64,000 nucleotides of DNA. It comes from Micrococcus sp. (GTDB lineage: Bacteria; Actinomycetota; Actinomycetes; Actinomycetales; Micrococcaceae). The notes below the pieces were generated by a model, which searched no databases, was not told the DNA's origin, and saw only the letters and a program-made list of their open reading frames with translations. Location of the stretch: the NCBI GenBank assembly GCA_029961105.1, contig JASBVO010000008.1, positions 173,972-237,971 on the forward strand, written 5' to 3'. Shown here in pieces: positions 54,249 through 63,105 of the stretch. Each line of letters begins with the position of its first letter. Position 1 is the first letter of the stretch. Position numbers and translations under genes: made by a program.

Positions 54249-54293
54249 GACGGCGGCCGGTGAGGTGCGCTGTGCACCCCACCGGCCGCCGTC
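54249..54293 (-). terminator. Terminator after aceE
   Basis: 20-bp stem with one mismatch (54249-54268 with 54274-54293), 5-nt loop, 40 nt after the aceE stop. Confidence 0.75.
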
Positions 54294-54333
54294 GGCGGTG
54301 GTGTCCGGACCGGGGCCCGGGCTCACCCGGCGG

Positions 54334-57084
54334 TCAGGATTCCCCGCCCGCGTTGCCCGTGGTGCCCGCGTTCACGTCGTCGAGCCGGTACTGCTGGAAC
54401 GCCTTCGCGGCGGTCCCCGCCTCGACCTGGCCCGCCTTCTCCAGCATCTGCAGCGCCTTGACGACCATGGAGTGCGTGTCGATCAGGAAGTACCGGCGGG
54501 CCGCGGCGCGGGTGTCGGCGAACCCGAACTCGTCCGCGCCCAGGGTGGCGAAGTCGTTCGGGACGAAGGGACGGATCTGGTCCGGGACCAGGGTGGCGTA
54601 GTCCGTGGTGGCCACCACGGGTCCCTCGGCGCCCTCGAGCTTGCGCGTGATGTAGGGGACCGGTGCGTCGGCGCCCGGGTTCTGCAGGGCGGCGCGCTCG
54701 GCGGCCACTGCTTCACGGCGCAGCTCATTCCAGCTGGTCACGGACCAGACGTCGGCCGAGACGTTCCAGTCCTCGGCGAGCACCCTCTGTGCGTCGATGA
54801 CCCACGGCAGGGAAACGCCCGAGCCCATGAGCTGGACCTTCGGGCCGTCGCCCTGACCCGTGCTGTACCGGTAGATGCCCTGCAGCAGCCCCTCGACGTC
54901 CAGGTCCTCCGGCTCCTCGGGGTGGATGATCGGCTCGTTGTAGACCGTGAGGTAGTACATGACGTTGCGGACGTCGTCCCCGCGGTCGTGGTCGCCGTAC
55001 ATGTCCTCCAGGCCCTGCCGCACGATGTGCGCGATCTCGTAGGAGAACGCCGGATCGTAGTGCTTGACCGCCGGGTTGGTGCCGGCCAGCAGCGGGGAGT
55101 GCCCGTCCATGTGCTGGGTGCCCTCGCCGGCCAGCGTGGTGCGCCCGGCGGTGGCGCCGATGACGAAGCCGCGGGCCAGCTGGTCGCCGGCGGCCCAGAA
55201 GGCATCGCCGGTGCGCTGGAAGCCGAACATCGAGTAGAAGATGTACACCGGGATCATCAGTTCCCCGTGCGTGGAGTACGAGGTGCCGACCGCGGTCAGC
55301 GCGGCGGTGGCGCCGGCCTCGTTGATGCCCACGTGGTAGAGCTGGCCCTGCGGGGACTCCTTGTAGGACAGGAACAGGTCCCGGTCCACCGAGAGGTAGT
55401 TCTGGCCCTTGGGGTTGTAGATCTTCGCCGTGGGGAAGAAGGAGTCCATGCCGAAGGTCCGGGCCTCGTCCGGGATGATCGGCACGATCCGGTTGCCGAT
55501 GTTCTTGTCCCGCATCAGGTCCTTGAGCAGGCGCACGAACGCCATGGTGGTGGCGGCCTGCTGCTTGCCGGTGCCCTTGCGGGCGTGCTTGTAGGTGGCC
55601 TCGGGAGGCATCGGGATCTTGTCGTAGTCGGTGCGGCGCTCGGGCAGGAAACCGCCCAGCTGGCGGCGACGCTCCATCATGTACTTGATCTCCGGGGCGT
55701 CCGGGCCCGGGTGGTAGTACGGCACGTTGTACGGGTCGGACTCGATCTGCTCGTCCGTGACGGGGATCCGGTGCCGGTCGCGGAACATCTTGACGTCCTC
55801 GACCGTGAGCTTCTTCATCTGGTGGGTGGCATTGCGGCCCTCGAAGTGCGGGCCCAGGCCGTAGCCCTTGATGGTCTGCGCCAGGATGACAGTCGGCTTG
55901 CCCTCGTACTCCATGGCGGCCTTGTAGGCGGCGTAGACCTTGTTGTAGTCGTGGCCGCCCCGCTTCAGGCCCCAGATCTCGTCGTCCGTCATGTCGGCGA
56001 CCATCTCCTTGGTCACCGAGGACCGGCCGAAGAAGTGGTCGCGCACGAAACCGCCGGACTCGGCCTTGTAGGTCTGGTAGTCGCCGTCGAGGGTCTCGTT
56101 CATGATCCTCACGAGCTCGCCCTCGTCGTCCTTGTCCAGCAGCGCGTCCCACTCGCGGCCCCACAGCACCTTGATGACGTTCCAGCCGGCGCCGCGGAAG
56201 TAGGCCTCGAGTTCCTGGATGATCTTGCCGTTGCCGCGGACCGGGCCGTCCAGGCGCTGCAGGTTGCAGTTGATGACGAAGGTCAGGTTGTCGAGCTTGT
56301 CGTTCGCGGCGATGTGCAGGGCGCCGCGCGACTCGGGCTCGTCCATCTCGCCGTCGCCGAGGAAGGCCCACACGTGCTGCTGCGAGGTGTCCTTGATCCC
56401 GCGGTTGTGCAGGTAGCGGTTGAACTGCGCCTGGTGGATCGCGTTGATCGGGCCCAGGCCCATGGACACCGTGGGGAACTGCCAGAAGTCGGTCAGCATG
56501 CGCGGGTGCGGGTACGAGGGCAGGGCATGGCCGGCCCTGGACTTCTCCTGGCGGAAGCCGTCCAGGTCCTTCTCGGTCAGCCGGCCCTCGAGGAAGGCCC
56601 GGGCGTAGTTGCCGGGGGAGGAGTGGCCCTGGAAGAAGACCTGGTCGCCGCCACCGGGGTGGTCCTGGCCGCGGAAGAAGTGGTTCAGGCCCACCTCATA
56701 GAGAGTCGCCTGGCCGGCGTAGGAGGAGATGTGGCCGCCCACGCCCACGCCGTCGCGCTGGGCGCGCTGGACGAGCATCGCGGCGTTCCACCGCAGGTAG
56801 TTGCGGTAGCGGCGCTCGAGTTCCTCGTCCCCCGGGTACTCCGGTTCCTGGTCCGCCGGGATGGTGTTGACGTAGTCCGTGGTGGTCACCATCGGCACGC
56901 CCACGGACTTGGTGCCGGCGCGCTGGAGCAGCTGGCGCATGATGTACTCGGCGCGCGCGGTACCGCGCTCCTCGACGAGGCCGTCGAAGGACTCGACCCA
57001 CTCGGCAGTCTCCTGCGGATCCTTGTCCGGCAACTGGTTCGTCAGGCCGCTCAGGATATGGGAGCTCTCTTCAGCTGCGCTCAC
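54334..57084 (-). CDS. aceE: Pyruvate dehydrogenase E1 component, homodimeric
   Basis: AceE decarboxylates pyruvate with thiamine diphosphate and passes acetyl to E2. 916 residues. The TPP motif is [15 protein letters not shown] to [14 protein letters not shown] (about 229-270); [23 protein letters not shown] and [11 protein letters not shown] segments are typical of the bacterial homodimeric class. E2 and E3 are not in the window. GTG at 57084 follows GAGAGG. It sits upstream of the FASII regulator, matching acetyl-CoA supply with lipid synthesis. DUF3052 diverges from it. Confidence 0.97.
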   Translation of the reverse strand: MSAAEESSHILSGLTNQLPDKDPQETAEWVESFDGLVEERGTARAEYIMRQLLQRAGTKSVGVPMVTTTDYVNTIPADQEPEYPGDEELERRYRNYLRWNAAMLVQRAQRDGVGVGGHISSYAGQATLYEVGLNHFFRGQDHPGGGDQVFFQGHSSPGNYARAFLEGRLTEKDLDGFRQEKSRAGHALPSYPHPRMLTDFWQFPTVSMGLGPINAIHQAQFNRYLHNRGIKDTSQQHVWAFLGDGEMDEPESRGALHIAANDKLDNLTFVINCNLQRLDGPVRGNGKIIQELEAYFRGAGWNVIKVLWGREWDALLDKDDEGELVRIMNETLDGDYQTYKAESGGFVRDHFFGRSSVTKEMVADMTDDEIWGLKRGGHDYNKVYAAYKAAMEYEGKPTVILAQTIKGYGLGPHFEGRNATHQMKKLTVEDVKMFRDRHRIPVTDEQIESDPYNVPYYHPGPDAPEIKYMMERRRQLGGFLPERRTDYDKIPMPPEATYKHARKGTGKQQAATTMAFVRLLKDLMRDKNIGNRIVPIIPDEARTFGMDSFFPTAKIYNPKGQNYLSVDRDLFLSYKESPQGQLYHVGINEAGATAALTAVGTSYSTHGELMIPVYIFYSMFGFQRTGDAFWAAGDQLARGFVIGATAGRTTLAGEGTQHMDGHSPLLAGTNPAVKHYDPAFSYEIAHIVRQGLEDMYGDHDRGDDVRNVMYYLTVYNEPIIHPEEPEDLDVEGLLQGIYRYSTGQGDGPKVQLMGSGVSLPWVIDAQRVLAEDWNVSADVWSVTSWNELRREAVAAERAALQNPGADAPVPYITRKLEGAEGPVVATTDYATLVPDQIRPFVPNDFATLGADEFGFADTRAAARRYFLIDTHSMVVKALQMLEKAGQVEAGTAAKAFQQYRLDDVNAGTTGNAGGES

Positions 57085-57161
57085 GGCAACCTCTCTGTCG
57101 GCGGATCATGTCCGCAGTCTCTCGGGGGCCATCGGTCCGTCCGGGGTCAGCCGTGCGGAGC

Positions 57162-57201
57162 AGTCGGAAAAAGGGGCCCCTTGCTTCCACGTCCGACTGT
57201 A
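57162..57201 (-). promoter_or_regulatory. aceE promoter with inverted repeats
   Basis: Minus-strand TACAGT (complement of 57196-57201) is a good -10, with TGCACC 17 nt before it. AGTCGGA (57162-57168) and TCCGACT (57192-57198) form an inverted repeat touching the -10, enclosing the palindrome AAGGGGCCCCTT (57171-57182). The leader is about 105 nt. Confidence 0.45.
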
Positions 57202-57262
57202 ACGCCTGCGCACCTCCCGGTGCAGTCAGTGAACGGACATGGCCCGGTGCTACGGGTCGCAG

Positions 57263-57268
57263 TAATCT
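57263..57268 (+). promoter_or_regulatory. -10 element of the DUF3052 gene
   Basis: TAATCT; a start near 57275 would give a 40-nt leader with AAGGAGAG ahead of GTG 57317. Confidence 0.4.
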
Positions 57269-57316
57269 GGATGAGATGATGCCCGCATGGTCATCACCGA
57301 CACTGCAAGGAGAGAT

Positions 57317-57769
57317 GTGAACCAGCCAGACTCCGCCCCCGCCGTCGGGCGTACTGCGGAGACCAGCGACGGACCGGCCGCCCGGATGGGGCTGTCCGAA
57401 GGCCAGCTGGTCCAGGAACTCGGCTTCGACGAGGACATCGACTTCGACTTCCGCGACGCCCTGGAGGACGACCTCGGCACCGAGTTGCTGACGGAGGAGG
57501 ACCAGGACCCCGTCGACGCCGTCGTGCTCTGGTGGCGAGACTCCGACGGTGACGTCGAGGACCTCGCCGATGCCCTCCTGGATGCGCAGACGTCGCTGGA
57601 CGCGGAGGGCCTGCTGTGGTTGATGACCCCGCGTAACGGACGTCCGGGCCACGTGCGTCCGGCCGACGTTGCCGAGGCCGCGCCGACGGCCGGGCTGCAC
57701 GTCACCACGACCGCCGGGGTCTCCGCGGACTGGACCGCCACGCGCCTGGTCGGCAAACGCAACCGGTGA
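57317..57769 (+). CDS. DUF3052 family protein
   Basis: 150 residues, acidic, with the family core MGLSEGQLVQELGFDEDIDFDFRDALEDDLG and VVLWWRDSDGDVEDLADALLDA, LLWLMTPRNGRPGHVRPADVAEAA. It is conserved beside aceE and ahpE in actinobacteria, for example in Mycobacterium tuberculosis; function unknown. GTG at 57317 is chosen because AAGGAGAG lies just before it; ATG at 57287 in frame is the alternative and adds ten residues without such a site. Confidence 0.88.
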   Translation: MNQPDSAPAVGRTAETSDGPAARMGLSEGQLVQELGFDEDIDFDFRDALEDDLGTELLTEEDQDPVDAVVLWWRDSDGDVEDLADALLDAQTSLDAEGLLWLMTPRNGRPGHVRPADVAEAAPTAGLHVTTTAGVSADWTATRLVGKRNR

Positions 57770-57778
57770 GCCGGCCCG

Positions 57779-58267
57779 GTGGGTGAGGCTCCCGCCCTGC
57801 GGGACCAGTACGGCCAGGCCTGGCCGTGGCCACCGCTGGCCCCGGAGCCGGGATTCCCGGAGGGGCCCGACGGCGGCGCCGAGCCGACCCGCTGCTGGCT
57901 CTTCTTCCTGCCCGGGGCCTTCACCCCGGTCTGCACCGCCGAGCTGGGCTGGGTGGACGAGCTGGCCGGCCGCCTGGCGCCGGCCGGCATCGGGCTGCGG
58001 GTGCTCAGTTGTGATTCCGTCGCCGTGCTTCGCGCTTTCGGCGATGCCCACGGCGTGCTCACCCCGCTGCTCTCGGACTTCTGGCCGCACGGCGCGGCGG
58101 CACGGAGCGTCGGGGCCTTCGATGAGCGCACCGGGCGCCCCCGGCGGGTCAGCGTCCTCGTGGACGCCGCGGGCCGGGAACTGCGGCGCGTCGAGGCCGG
58201 GCCGGGACAGGGGCGGCGGTTGACGGACCACCTGCCGGCTGGCGAGACGGGATCGGCCGGAACCTGA
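57779..58267 (+). CDS. ahpE: Peroxiredoxin, AhpE-like
   Basis: 162 residues of the AhpC/TSA family. The peroxidatic cysteine is C52 in LPGAFTPVCTAELGW; the conserved Thr is T49 and the Arg is in the C-terminal part. Two other cysteines (C39 and one in LSCDS) are not in a resolving position, so a one-Cys mechanism is likely, as for AhpE. The neighbourhood (DUF3052, aceE, PucR, fabD) matches that of M. tuberculosis ahpE. GTG at 57779, 9 nt after the DUF3052 stop. Confidence 0.85.
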   Translation: MGEAPALRDQYGQAWPWPPLAPEPGFPEGPDGGAEPTRCWLFFLPGAFTPVCTAELGWVDELAGRLAPAGIGLRVLSCDSVAVLRAFGDAHGVLTPLLSDFWPHGAAARSVGAFDERTGRPRRVSVLVDAAGRELRRVEAGPGQGRRLTDHLPAGETGSAGT

Positions 58268-58285
58268 GCGTGCCTGCGTCCCGGT

Positions 58286-59509
58286 TCACCGCGCCGCGGT
58301 CCGGGCCCCGGTCCCGGAGGACAGGCTGGCGCGCACCACGCGCCGATTGCGTTCGATCCCGGCGGCCCAAGCCCGGGGCGCCCGCCGGCGGCTCCTCCGT
58401 TGACGCCGGACCACCCTGACGATCACCGGGAGCAGCAGCTCGGCCACCCGGGCCCGGCGCAGTCCCAGCCGGTCCGCCAGCTGCGGCCCCTGGGCCGACC
58501 GGGACAGCGCCAGCAGCACCGGCATCGAGACCCATCGCGGATAGCCGGTCTCGGCCAGGAGGAGTTCGGCGATGGCATCCAGGGTGGCCCGTGCCAGGTC
58601 CACCGAGGCGTCGACGGGGTCCCCGGTGACGGCCTGCAGCAGTTCGTAGGCACGCCGGGCGTCGTCGTGGCCGCCGACGTCTGCGAGCAATCGGCGGTCC
58701 ACGCCCAGGACGTGCGCGATGTACTGCCAGTAGAGGTAGAGGTCCCGCTGCTCCGCGGTGGTGAGGTCGAACCCCAGCCGCTCCTCCGCGGTCAGGGAGG
58801 TCACGGTGAAGTCCAGCCACGTACGGGCCAGGTCCACCTGGTTGATCGCCACGCCGTGGACGGTCTCGTCGAAGCCGCGTTCGCGGGCGAGCCGGCGCAT
58901 GTGGGCGTGCATCATCCGTACCTGCAGCGTGGCGACGTAACCGGCACGGCCCCGGCGCATCGCACCGGACTCCATCGCGGCGTACAACCACCTTCCCGTC
59001 TCATGGATGCGGCGTGCGGCGCCGTCCATGAGCCGGCCCGTGCCGGCGAGCACGAGGGCGATGGAGGGGGCCGAGTACACGCGCAGCAGGCTCCCGGCGG
59101 TCAGCGAGAAGGTGTGGACCGTCGTCGCGGTGGTGAAGAAGGCGGTGCTGCCCCGGTCGAGGAGGTCATCGCCGACGAATCCCGGGGTGGCCTCCACCTG
59201 CCGGAAGAGGGCGCGCAGCGCCGGACCGGCGTCCGGGACGGCCTCGATGCCCTCGGCGGCCGCGCGGGCGAACTGCCGGTGCACGAAGGCCATCCCGCGA
59301 CGGTGCATCTCCTCCACGAGGTCATCGGCCAGCCGGTCGCCCGTCAGCAGTGCCTCGTGGACGAGCTCGGCACGGTCGGGACCGACTCGTCCCGCTACGG
59401 ACGCGTAGGAGGGGCGCGCCGCGGGCCACGGCCGCCGGCCGGGAGGGGCCGTCCGGTCCTCGTCCGGGCCTTCGGTCGCGCTATCTCTCACATCTGGTGC
59501 GTCGGTCAT
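58286..59509 (-). CDS. Oxygenase MpaB family protein (DUF2236)
   Basis: 407 residues of the haem-dependent MpaB/latex-clearing oxygenase superfamily. Conserved parts are FFTTATTVHTFSL, RVYSAPSIALVLAGTGRLMDGAARRIHETGRWL, MHAHMRRLARERGFDETVHGVAINQVDLARTWLDFT, and WQYIAHVLGVDRRLL; the His residues of MMHAHMR are candidate haem or metal ligands. Substrate unknown. ATG at 59509 has AGGA 9 nt upstream; a longer frame into the tRNA side has no support. It converges with ahpE (18 nt between) and diverges from the tRNA gene. Confidence 0.82.
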   Translation of the reverse strand: MTDAPDVRDSATEGPDEDRTAPPGRRPWPAARPSYASVAGRVGPDRAELVHEALLTGDRLADDLVEEMHRRGMAFVHRQFARAAAEGIEAVPDAGPALRALFRQVEATPGFVGDDLLDRGSTAFFTTATTVHTFSLTAGSLLRVYSAPSIALVLAGTGRLMDGAARRIHETGRWLYAAMESGAMRRGRAGYVATLQVRMMHAHMRRLARERGFDETVHGVAINQVDLARTWLDFTVTSLTAEERLGFDLTTAEQRDLYLYWQYIAHVLGVDRRLLADVGGHDDARRAYELLQAVTGDPVDASVDLARATLDAIAELLLAETGYPRWVSMPVLLALSRSAQGPQLADRLGLRRARVAELLLPVIVRVVRRQRRSRRRAPRAWAAGIERNRRVVRASLSSGTGARTAAR

Positions 59510-59665
59510 CGGCCACGTCCTGCGGGCGGCTGCGGTGCGGTCGGTCCATCCAACCCCACGGCGGCCGGTCCCATCAACCGGCCGCCGGCGCGGGCGGACT
59601 GCCCGGGGCGGAGTCGGCGTCGGGCGCCCTGCGGCCCCGGTGAACGGGCGGGCAAAGCCCTGCGG

Positions 59666-59671
59666 TACCCT
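59666..59671 (+). promoter_or_regulatory. Possible -10 of tRNA-Val
   Basis: TACCCT about 70 nt before the tRNA, without a good -35. The remainder of the 232-nt gap is GC-rich and featureless. Confidence 0.25.
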
Positions 59672-59741
59672 GTGAGGGCACGTGCACCCTGTTCGTCGAG
59701 GCCCCAGGGCCGAGCCGGCACCGGGGTCTGACATTGCACGA

Positions 59742-59817
59742 GGGCCTTTAGCTCAGCTGGTAGAGCACTGCGTTTACACCGCAGGTGTCGTCGGTTCGAT
59801 CCCGGCAGGGCCCACCA
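59742..59817 (+). tRNA. tRNA-Val (anticodon UAC)
   Basis: 76 nt including an encoded CCA. Acceptor GGGCCTT pairs with AGGGCCC (59807-59813 region), anticodon stem CTGCG/CGCAG encloses TTTACAC with anticodon TAC at 59775-59777, and the T arm contains GGTTCGATCC. Discriminator base A. Its 3' end is the likely prophage attachment site, since phage genes begin immediately downstream. Confidence 0.95.
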
Positions 59818-59825
59818 TCGAATAG

Positions 59826-59849
59826 CCCCGAAATCCCGGGAATCTGGGG
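59826..59849. terminator. Imperfect 24-nt palindrome just after tRNA-Val
   Basis: CCCC, TCCCGGGA and GGGG positions are symmetric around 59837/59838. It could end tRNA transcription or belong to the attachment site. Confidence 0.35.
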
Positions 59850-59882
59850 CAGTCAGGCCCGTTCGGGCACCCGCGACGACCA

Positions 59883-59910
59883 TGCGTAGATGTTGCGTAG
59901 TGCTGCGTAG
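59883..59910. repeat. Three direct repeats TGCGTAG near the prophage end
   Basis: Copies at 59883-59889, 59894-59900 and 59904-59910, about one DNA turn apart. They resemble arm-type integrase binding repeats by position and spacing. A CCGCCAC repeat follows at 59935-59957. Confidence 0.45.
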
Positions 59911-59962
59911 TGTTGGTGTCGGTTGGTCCTGAACCGCCACAAAACCGCCACAGCCGCCACGA

Positions 59963-60268
59963 CTAGACCCACCCATCGGCGGGCGCGGCCGGGTAGTAGT
60001 GGCCCATGTCGTCGTACGGGTCCCGCCAAGAGGACTGGTCGCGGTCGATCCGGCGCACGTGGTTGGCGTCCATCCACTGCAGTTGCCGGTGCTGGTCCTC
60101 GTCGATGACCCACACCGCGTAAACCTTCCCTCGCGTCCATGCCAGTGCCTTGCCGTCGGTCGTGGTGCCGTCGGGGAACGTGATCTGGACGTAGGGCTCC
60201 TGCCGGTGCCGGAAGTGGGTCACCGGCCCCCAGGAGTCGTCCCGCTGGTCGTAGAGCATGCGGACCAT
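59963..60268 (-). CDS. Prophage protein of unknown function (101 residues)
   Basis: No recognisable family. The sequence has a beta-rich middle (YVQITFPDGTTTDGKALAWTRGKVYAVWVIDEDQH), then WMDANHVRRIDRDQ and an acidic, Tyr-rich end. No membrane segment. It is the phage gene closest to the tRNA and has its own leader with two hairpins (60288-60330, 60358-60400). ATG at 60268 lacks a clear ribosome binding site; ATG at 60259 is an alternative. Confidence 0.6.
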   Translation of the reverse strand: MVRMLYDQRDDSWGPVTHFRHRQEPYVQITFPDGTTTDGKALAWTRGKVYAVWVIDEDQHRQLQWMDANHVRRIDRDQSSWRDPYDDMGHYYPAAPADGWV

Positions 60269-60287
60269 TGTCCGCGCTTAACCTGAA

Positions 60288-60330
60288 CGACCGCCCTCCA
60301 CCGCACTTGGGGATGAGTGGAGGACGGTCG
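60288..60330. terminator. Hairpin upstream of the last prophage gene
   Basis: 14-bp stem with one mismatch (60288-60301 with 60317-60330), 15-nt loop, 20 nt before the start codon on the minus strand. Confidence 0.4.
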
Positions 60331-60357
60331 CGCCGCGAGACTCAGTTCTATCGCGGC

Positions 60358-60400
60358 TAGTCCGGCGGCACTGAAAGGAGGGGGATGCGCCGCCGGACTA
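60358..60400. repeat. Perfect 12-bp inverted repeat in the prophage intergenic region
   Basis: TAGTCCGGCGGC (60358-60369) and its complement (60389-60400), 19-nt loop. Just to its right, 60402-60432 is AT-rich and on the minus strand offers TTGTTG-18-TATCGT as promoter, so the hairpin would be at the 5' end of that transcript. Confidence 0.45.
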
Positions 60401-60476
60401 CGATAGATTATCAACAATTCAGTCAACAATCCAAGCTGACATGGGGCGTTGCCTCCTGCTCCGGAGACGACGAAAG

Positions 60477-60509
60477 CCGCCCCCGCCCGCGTGATGCGAG
60501 AGGGGGCGG
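60477..60509 (-). terminator. Terminator after the holin gene
   Basis: 8-bp G+C stem (60477-60484 CCGCCCCC with 60502-60509), followed on the minus strand by CTTTCG, 14 nt after the holin stop. Ends the late transcript. Confidence 0.65.
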
Positions 60510-60522
60510 TGTCGTGTGGCGG

Positions 60523-60882
60523 TCAGTCGCCGTGAGAGCCGGACGGGTGGGCGCGGTGCTGGGGCTCATAGTCGGCCGGCACGGGCGTAGCGTCCACCTC
60601 GAGTTCCTTCTCCACGCCGGTGCCCAGGCCGATGGCGCGCCAGAACGGCTGCAGCTGGGGGCGCGTCAGCAACCACTGGACCAGGCCGGTGCCGGCGGCC
60701 CAAACACCCGCGGTCAGGGAGTCGATGATGGGCTGGGACAGGGCAGTGAGGTCCACGCCGAGCACATGGACCAGCCGGGCCAGGGCCACGCCGACGGCCG
60801 CGGCAACGAAGGTTCGCAGCACGGACTTCCACGGGTGAGCGACCTGCGTCGGAGTGCCCGGCACGGGCTGTGTGGTCGTCAT
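60523..60882 (-). CDS. Putative phage holin
   Basis: 119 residues with two predicted transmembrane helices (about 21-46 and 56-75) and a charged, His/Pro-rich C-terminal tail. Size, two helices and position 3 nt after the endolysin gene fit a holin that releases the endolysin. No precise family recognised. It ends just before a terminator. Confidence 0.65.
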   Translation of the reverse strand: MTTTQPVPGTPTQVAHPWKSVLRTFVAAAVGVALARLVHVLGVDLTALSQPIIDSLTAGVWAAGTGLVQWLLTRPQLQPFWRAIGLGTGVEKELEVDATPVPADYEPQHRAHPSGSHGD

Positions 60883-60885
60883 GAG

Positions 60886-61725
60886 TCAGGCCACCTCCTC
60901 GTGGCCCTGGTCCTCGTCCTCGGACTCAGCAGCCGGGTCGCCGTCGGCGTCCAGGTTCAGCTCGGCGATCCGGGCGTCGATGTGGTCGAGGATGGTCTGC
61001 ACGTCCTCGTCGTCGGCCAGGCCCTTCACCGCCAGGGTCAGGGCCTCGTTCTGCACGAGGGCACGGACCTGGTTGGTTGACAGGTAGCCCAGCGCAGTGC
61101 GCAGGCTGGTGGTGTTCTTCTTGCCGTTGGAGGAGGTGAAGGGGACGTCGGTGAAGAACTCACCGACGACTTCGCGGAGCTCGTCCTTGGTTGCCATGGT
61201 GAACCAGTCCTTTGCGGTGGTGGGGGCGGGGGTGCCGGAGAAGGATCGGGAGTAGTAGGGGTTGGCCACGGGCCAGATGCCGTGCTCGCGCAGGAACGGT
61301 TCGGGGTCGACGAACCGGCCGTTGATGCGCAGGCCCATGTGGAGGTGGTTGCCGGAGGACCGGCCGGAGCGCCACATGCGGTGCAGTCGGTCGCCGGCCT
61401 CGACCCAGTCGCCCAGGTCCACCTGGAAGTCCTTGCCATGCTGGAAGGTCCACACCCGGCCGGAGACGGTGCGGATGGCGACGATGTTCCCGGTGTGCCC
61501 GGCGTACAGCGGCTGGTAGAAGGAGCCGGCGGGGATCGTTGTGAACAGGGCCTCCACGACCCCGCTCTCCACGGCGTGAACCCAGTCCTCCCCACCCGGG
61601 ACGGTCGGCTGGAAGTCCAGGCCGAGGTGCTTGCCGGCGCGGATCCCGACGGTGCCGTCCCCGAACTCGGAGCCTGGGCGCAAGTGCCGACAGGTGGGGC
61701 CGGTCGGTGGCGCCAGATGGGGCAC
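60886..61725 (-). CDS. Endolysin, M23 family metallopeptidase with C-terminal repeat module
   Basis: 279 residues from GTG at 61725, which is 2 nt after the preceding stop with GGGGG upstream. The M23 zinc site is formed by H33 and D37 (GKHLGLD) and H129 in GNHLHMGL, with H127 and H96 as catalytic candidates; it should cleave peptidoglycan cross-bridges. A linker (about 155-185) leads to a module at about 190-230 (VPFTSSNGKK, SLRTALGYLSTNQ) that is similar to the small protein encoded just upstream, then an acidic tail. The module may mediate binding. No signal peptide, as expected with a holin. Confidence 0.82.
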   Translation of the reverse strand: MPHLAPPTGPTCRHLRPGSEFGDGTVGIRAGKHLGLDFQPTVPGGEDWVHAVESGVVEALFTTIPAGSFYQPLYAGHTGNIVAIRTVSGRVWTFQHGKDFQVDLGDWVEAGDRLHRMWRSGRSSGNHLHMGLRINGRFVDPEPFLREHGIWPVANPYYSRSFSGTPAPTTAKDWFTMATKDELREVVGEFFTDVPFTSSNGKKNTTSLRTALGYLSTNQVRALVQNEALTLAVKGLADDEDVQTILDHIDARIAELNLDADGDPAAESEDEDQGHEEVA

Positions 61726-61727
61726 GG

Positions 61728-61952
61728 TCAGCCCCCGATCCCGAGCTTGGCCATGATCTTCTCCTGGTTGGCGAGGATGCGTCTGGTGTTCATGAGCACC
61801 TCGTACTGGTTGGCCGAGAGGTAGCCGAGGGCGATGCGGGCGGTGGTCTGGGCGGTGCCGCCGTTGGACACGCTGGTGAAGGGGACGTTGCCGATGTGCT
61901 CGGCCACGCCGCGGGAGCAAGCGAGCTGGGTCTGGGCCATGGTGAGTGCCAC
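61728..61952 (-). CDS. Small prophage protein sharing the endolysin C-terminal module
   Basis: 74 residues. Residues 23-58 ([22 protein letters not shown]) match the endolysin module encoded next. No transmembrane segment. GTG at 61952 has AGGAG 6 nt upstream. It may be a free form of the same interaction module; function unknown. Confidence 0.72.
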   Translation of the reverse strand: MALTMAQTQLACSRGVAEHIGNVPFTSVSNGGTAQTTARIALGYLSANQYEVLMNTRRILANQEKIMAKLGIGG

Positions 61953-61961
61953 GGGGTTCTC

Positions 61962-62714
61962 CTATGGGGTGGGGGTCGGGTTGTTGGTTCCGGTGGGGGC
62001 TTTGCAGGGGCCTGCGACGTGGACGGTCGAACCGTCGGTCATGGTGAAGAGCCACTGGGAGGACGCGCCGGTGCCGGTGCAGTCCACTGCACGGATTCCG
62101 ACGCCGTCCTTGCCGGGGGCGCCAGGCGGTCCCGCGGGGCCGGGTCCGCCGGCTGGCCCTCGTTCTCCTGCTGGGCCGGCGGGGCCACGCTCACCGGGCG
62201 GGCCGGGGCTGCCCTGGGGGCCTGGTTCACCAGGTGGCCCGGGTTCGCCCTGCGGTCCGGGGCCGCCATCCTCCCCGTCCTTGCCGTCTTGGCCTGCCGG
62301 ACCCGCAGGCCCCGGTGCCCCGTCCTTGCCGGCGAGGGGCGGGGAGGCGTCCCTGCCGTCCTTGCCATCACTGCCCGGGCGCCCCGGCTCACCCGGAGGC
62401 CCGGGTGGGCCTTGCGGGCCGACGGGGCCGATGACCTGCTGGGTGACTTCCTGTCGGGTCTGCTCGGCCTGCTGGCACAGGTCCCTGCCGCCGACCTCGA
62501 TCTTCCCGTCCTCACACTCGGCGGTGATCTCATCGGCCAGGGACAGAGCCTTACCCTTCGCGTCGTTCGCTGCCTGCTGCCAGTTCCAGCCGATCCAGAA
62601 GCTGGCGAGCAAGGCCAGCGCGAACAGGACCACGGCCAGCGGGGCGGCGACACGGGCACGGCTGGCGTACTTCTCCAGCCGCTCGTCTCGCACGTCTTGC
62701 ACGTCGCGTGTCAT
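61962..62714 (-). CDS. Membrane-anchored collagen-like prophage protein
   Basis: 250 residues. One transmembrane helix (22-43), a short helical region with C67 and C80, then G-x-y collagen repeats (about 96-204, with interruptions near 122-128 and 190), then a small C-terminal domain with C212 and C237 and a Thr/Pro end. ATG at 62714 overlaps the preceding stop (ATGA), which fixes the start. It lies within the lysis region rather than among clear tail genes. It could be a minor tail or fibre protein, or a surface protein of the lysogen. Confidence 0.75.
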   Translation of the reverse strand: MTRDVQDVRDERLEKYASRARVAAPLAVVLFALALLASFWIGWNWQQAANDAKGKALSLADEITAECEDGKIEVGGRDLCQQAEQTRQEVTQQVIGPVGPQGPPGPPGEPGRPGSDGKDGRDASPPLAGKDGAPGPAGPAGQDGKDGEDGGPGPQGEPGPPGEPGPQGSPGPPGERGPAGPAGERGPAGGPGPAGPPGAPGKDGVGIRAVDCTGTGASSQWLFTMTDGSTVHVAGPCKAPTGTNNPTPTP

Positions 62715-63046
62715 GCCTGCTCCTTGTCCATGCCGGCCTGTGCGGCTACGTCCTGGTGGTCCGATCCGGGGTACTTGACCGCGTAGTAGGACTCGCGCCA
62801 CCGGTATTCGTTCTCGCGGGCGGCTTGTGCTGAGAGCACGGCGGCGTCACGTTCTTCCACGAGGGACTTCACGCGGTTGTCTAGTCGGGTGATGGTGTCG
62901 GCCATCTCCCCCCGGATCCCTGCGGTGGCTTTGGTCCACCAGAGGACGGCGGCCACGGCTGCGGCGCCGATGAGCCCGGGGACGCCCCAGAGGGCCATGG
63001 TCTCGGAGATGACCGGGCCGATGATGGCGGTGGCTTGGTACTGCAC
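62711..63046 (-). CDS. Small prophage membrane protein
   Basis: 111 residues: a transmembrane helix (about 17-38, with [17 protein letters not shown]) followed by a coiled-coil-like region (about 45-80) and a polar tail. GGAGGG 9 nt before GTG at 63046. The plan resembles small holin- or spanin-like accessory proteins of actinophages. Coupled to the collagen-like gene. Confidence 0.65.
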   Translation of the reverse strand: MQYQATAIIGPVISETMALWGVPGLIGAAAVAAVLWWTKATAGIRGEMADTITRLDNRVKSLVEERDAAVLSAQAARENEYRWRESYYAVKYPGSDHQDVAAQAGMDKEQA

Positions 63047-63105
63047 ACGCTCGTCCCTCCGGTGGTGCTAGTGATGGCAGGCCCCTCTGAGACGGCGGGG
63101 ACAGC

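Noticed and set aside
60385..61080. Plus-strand frame starting at ATG 60385 with a perfect AGGAGG
   Set aside because: It runs antisense through the holin and the endolysin 3' end and its protein has no natural composition. The purine-rich site sits in a hairpin loop and is probably coincidence.
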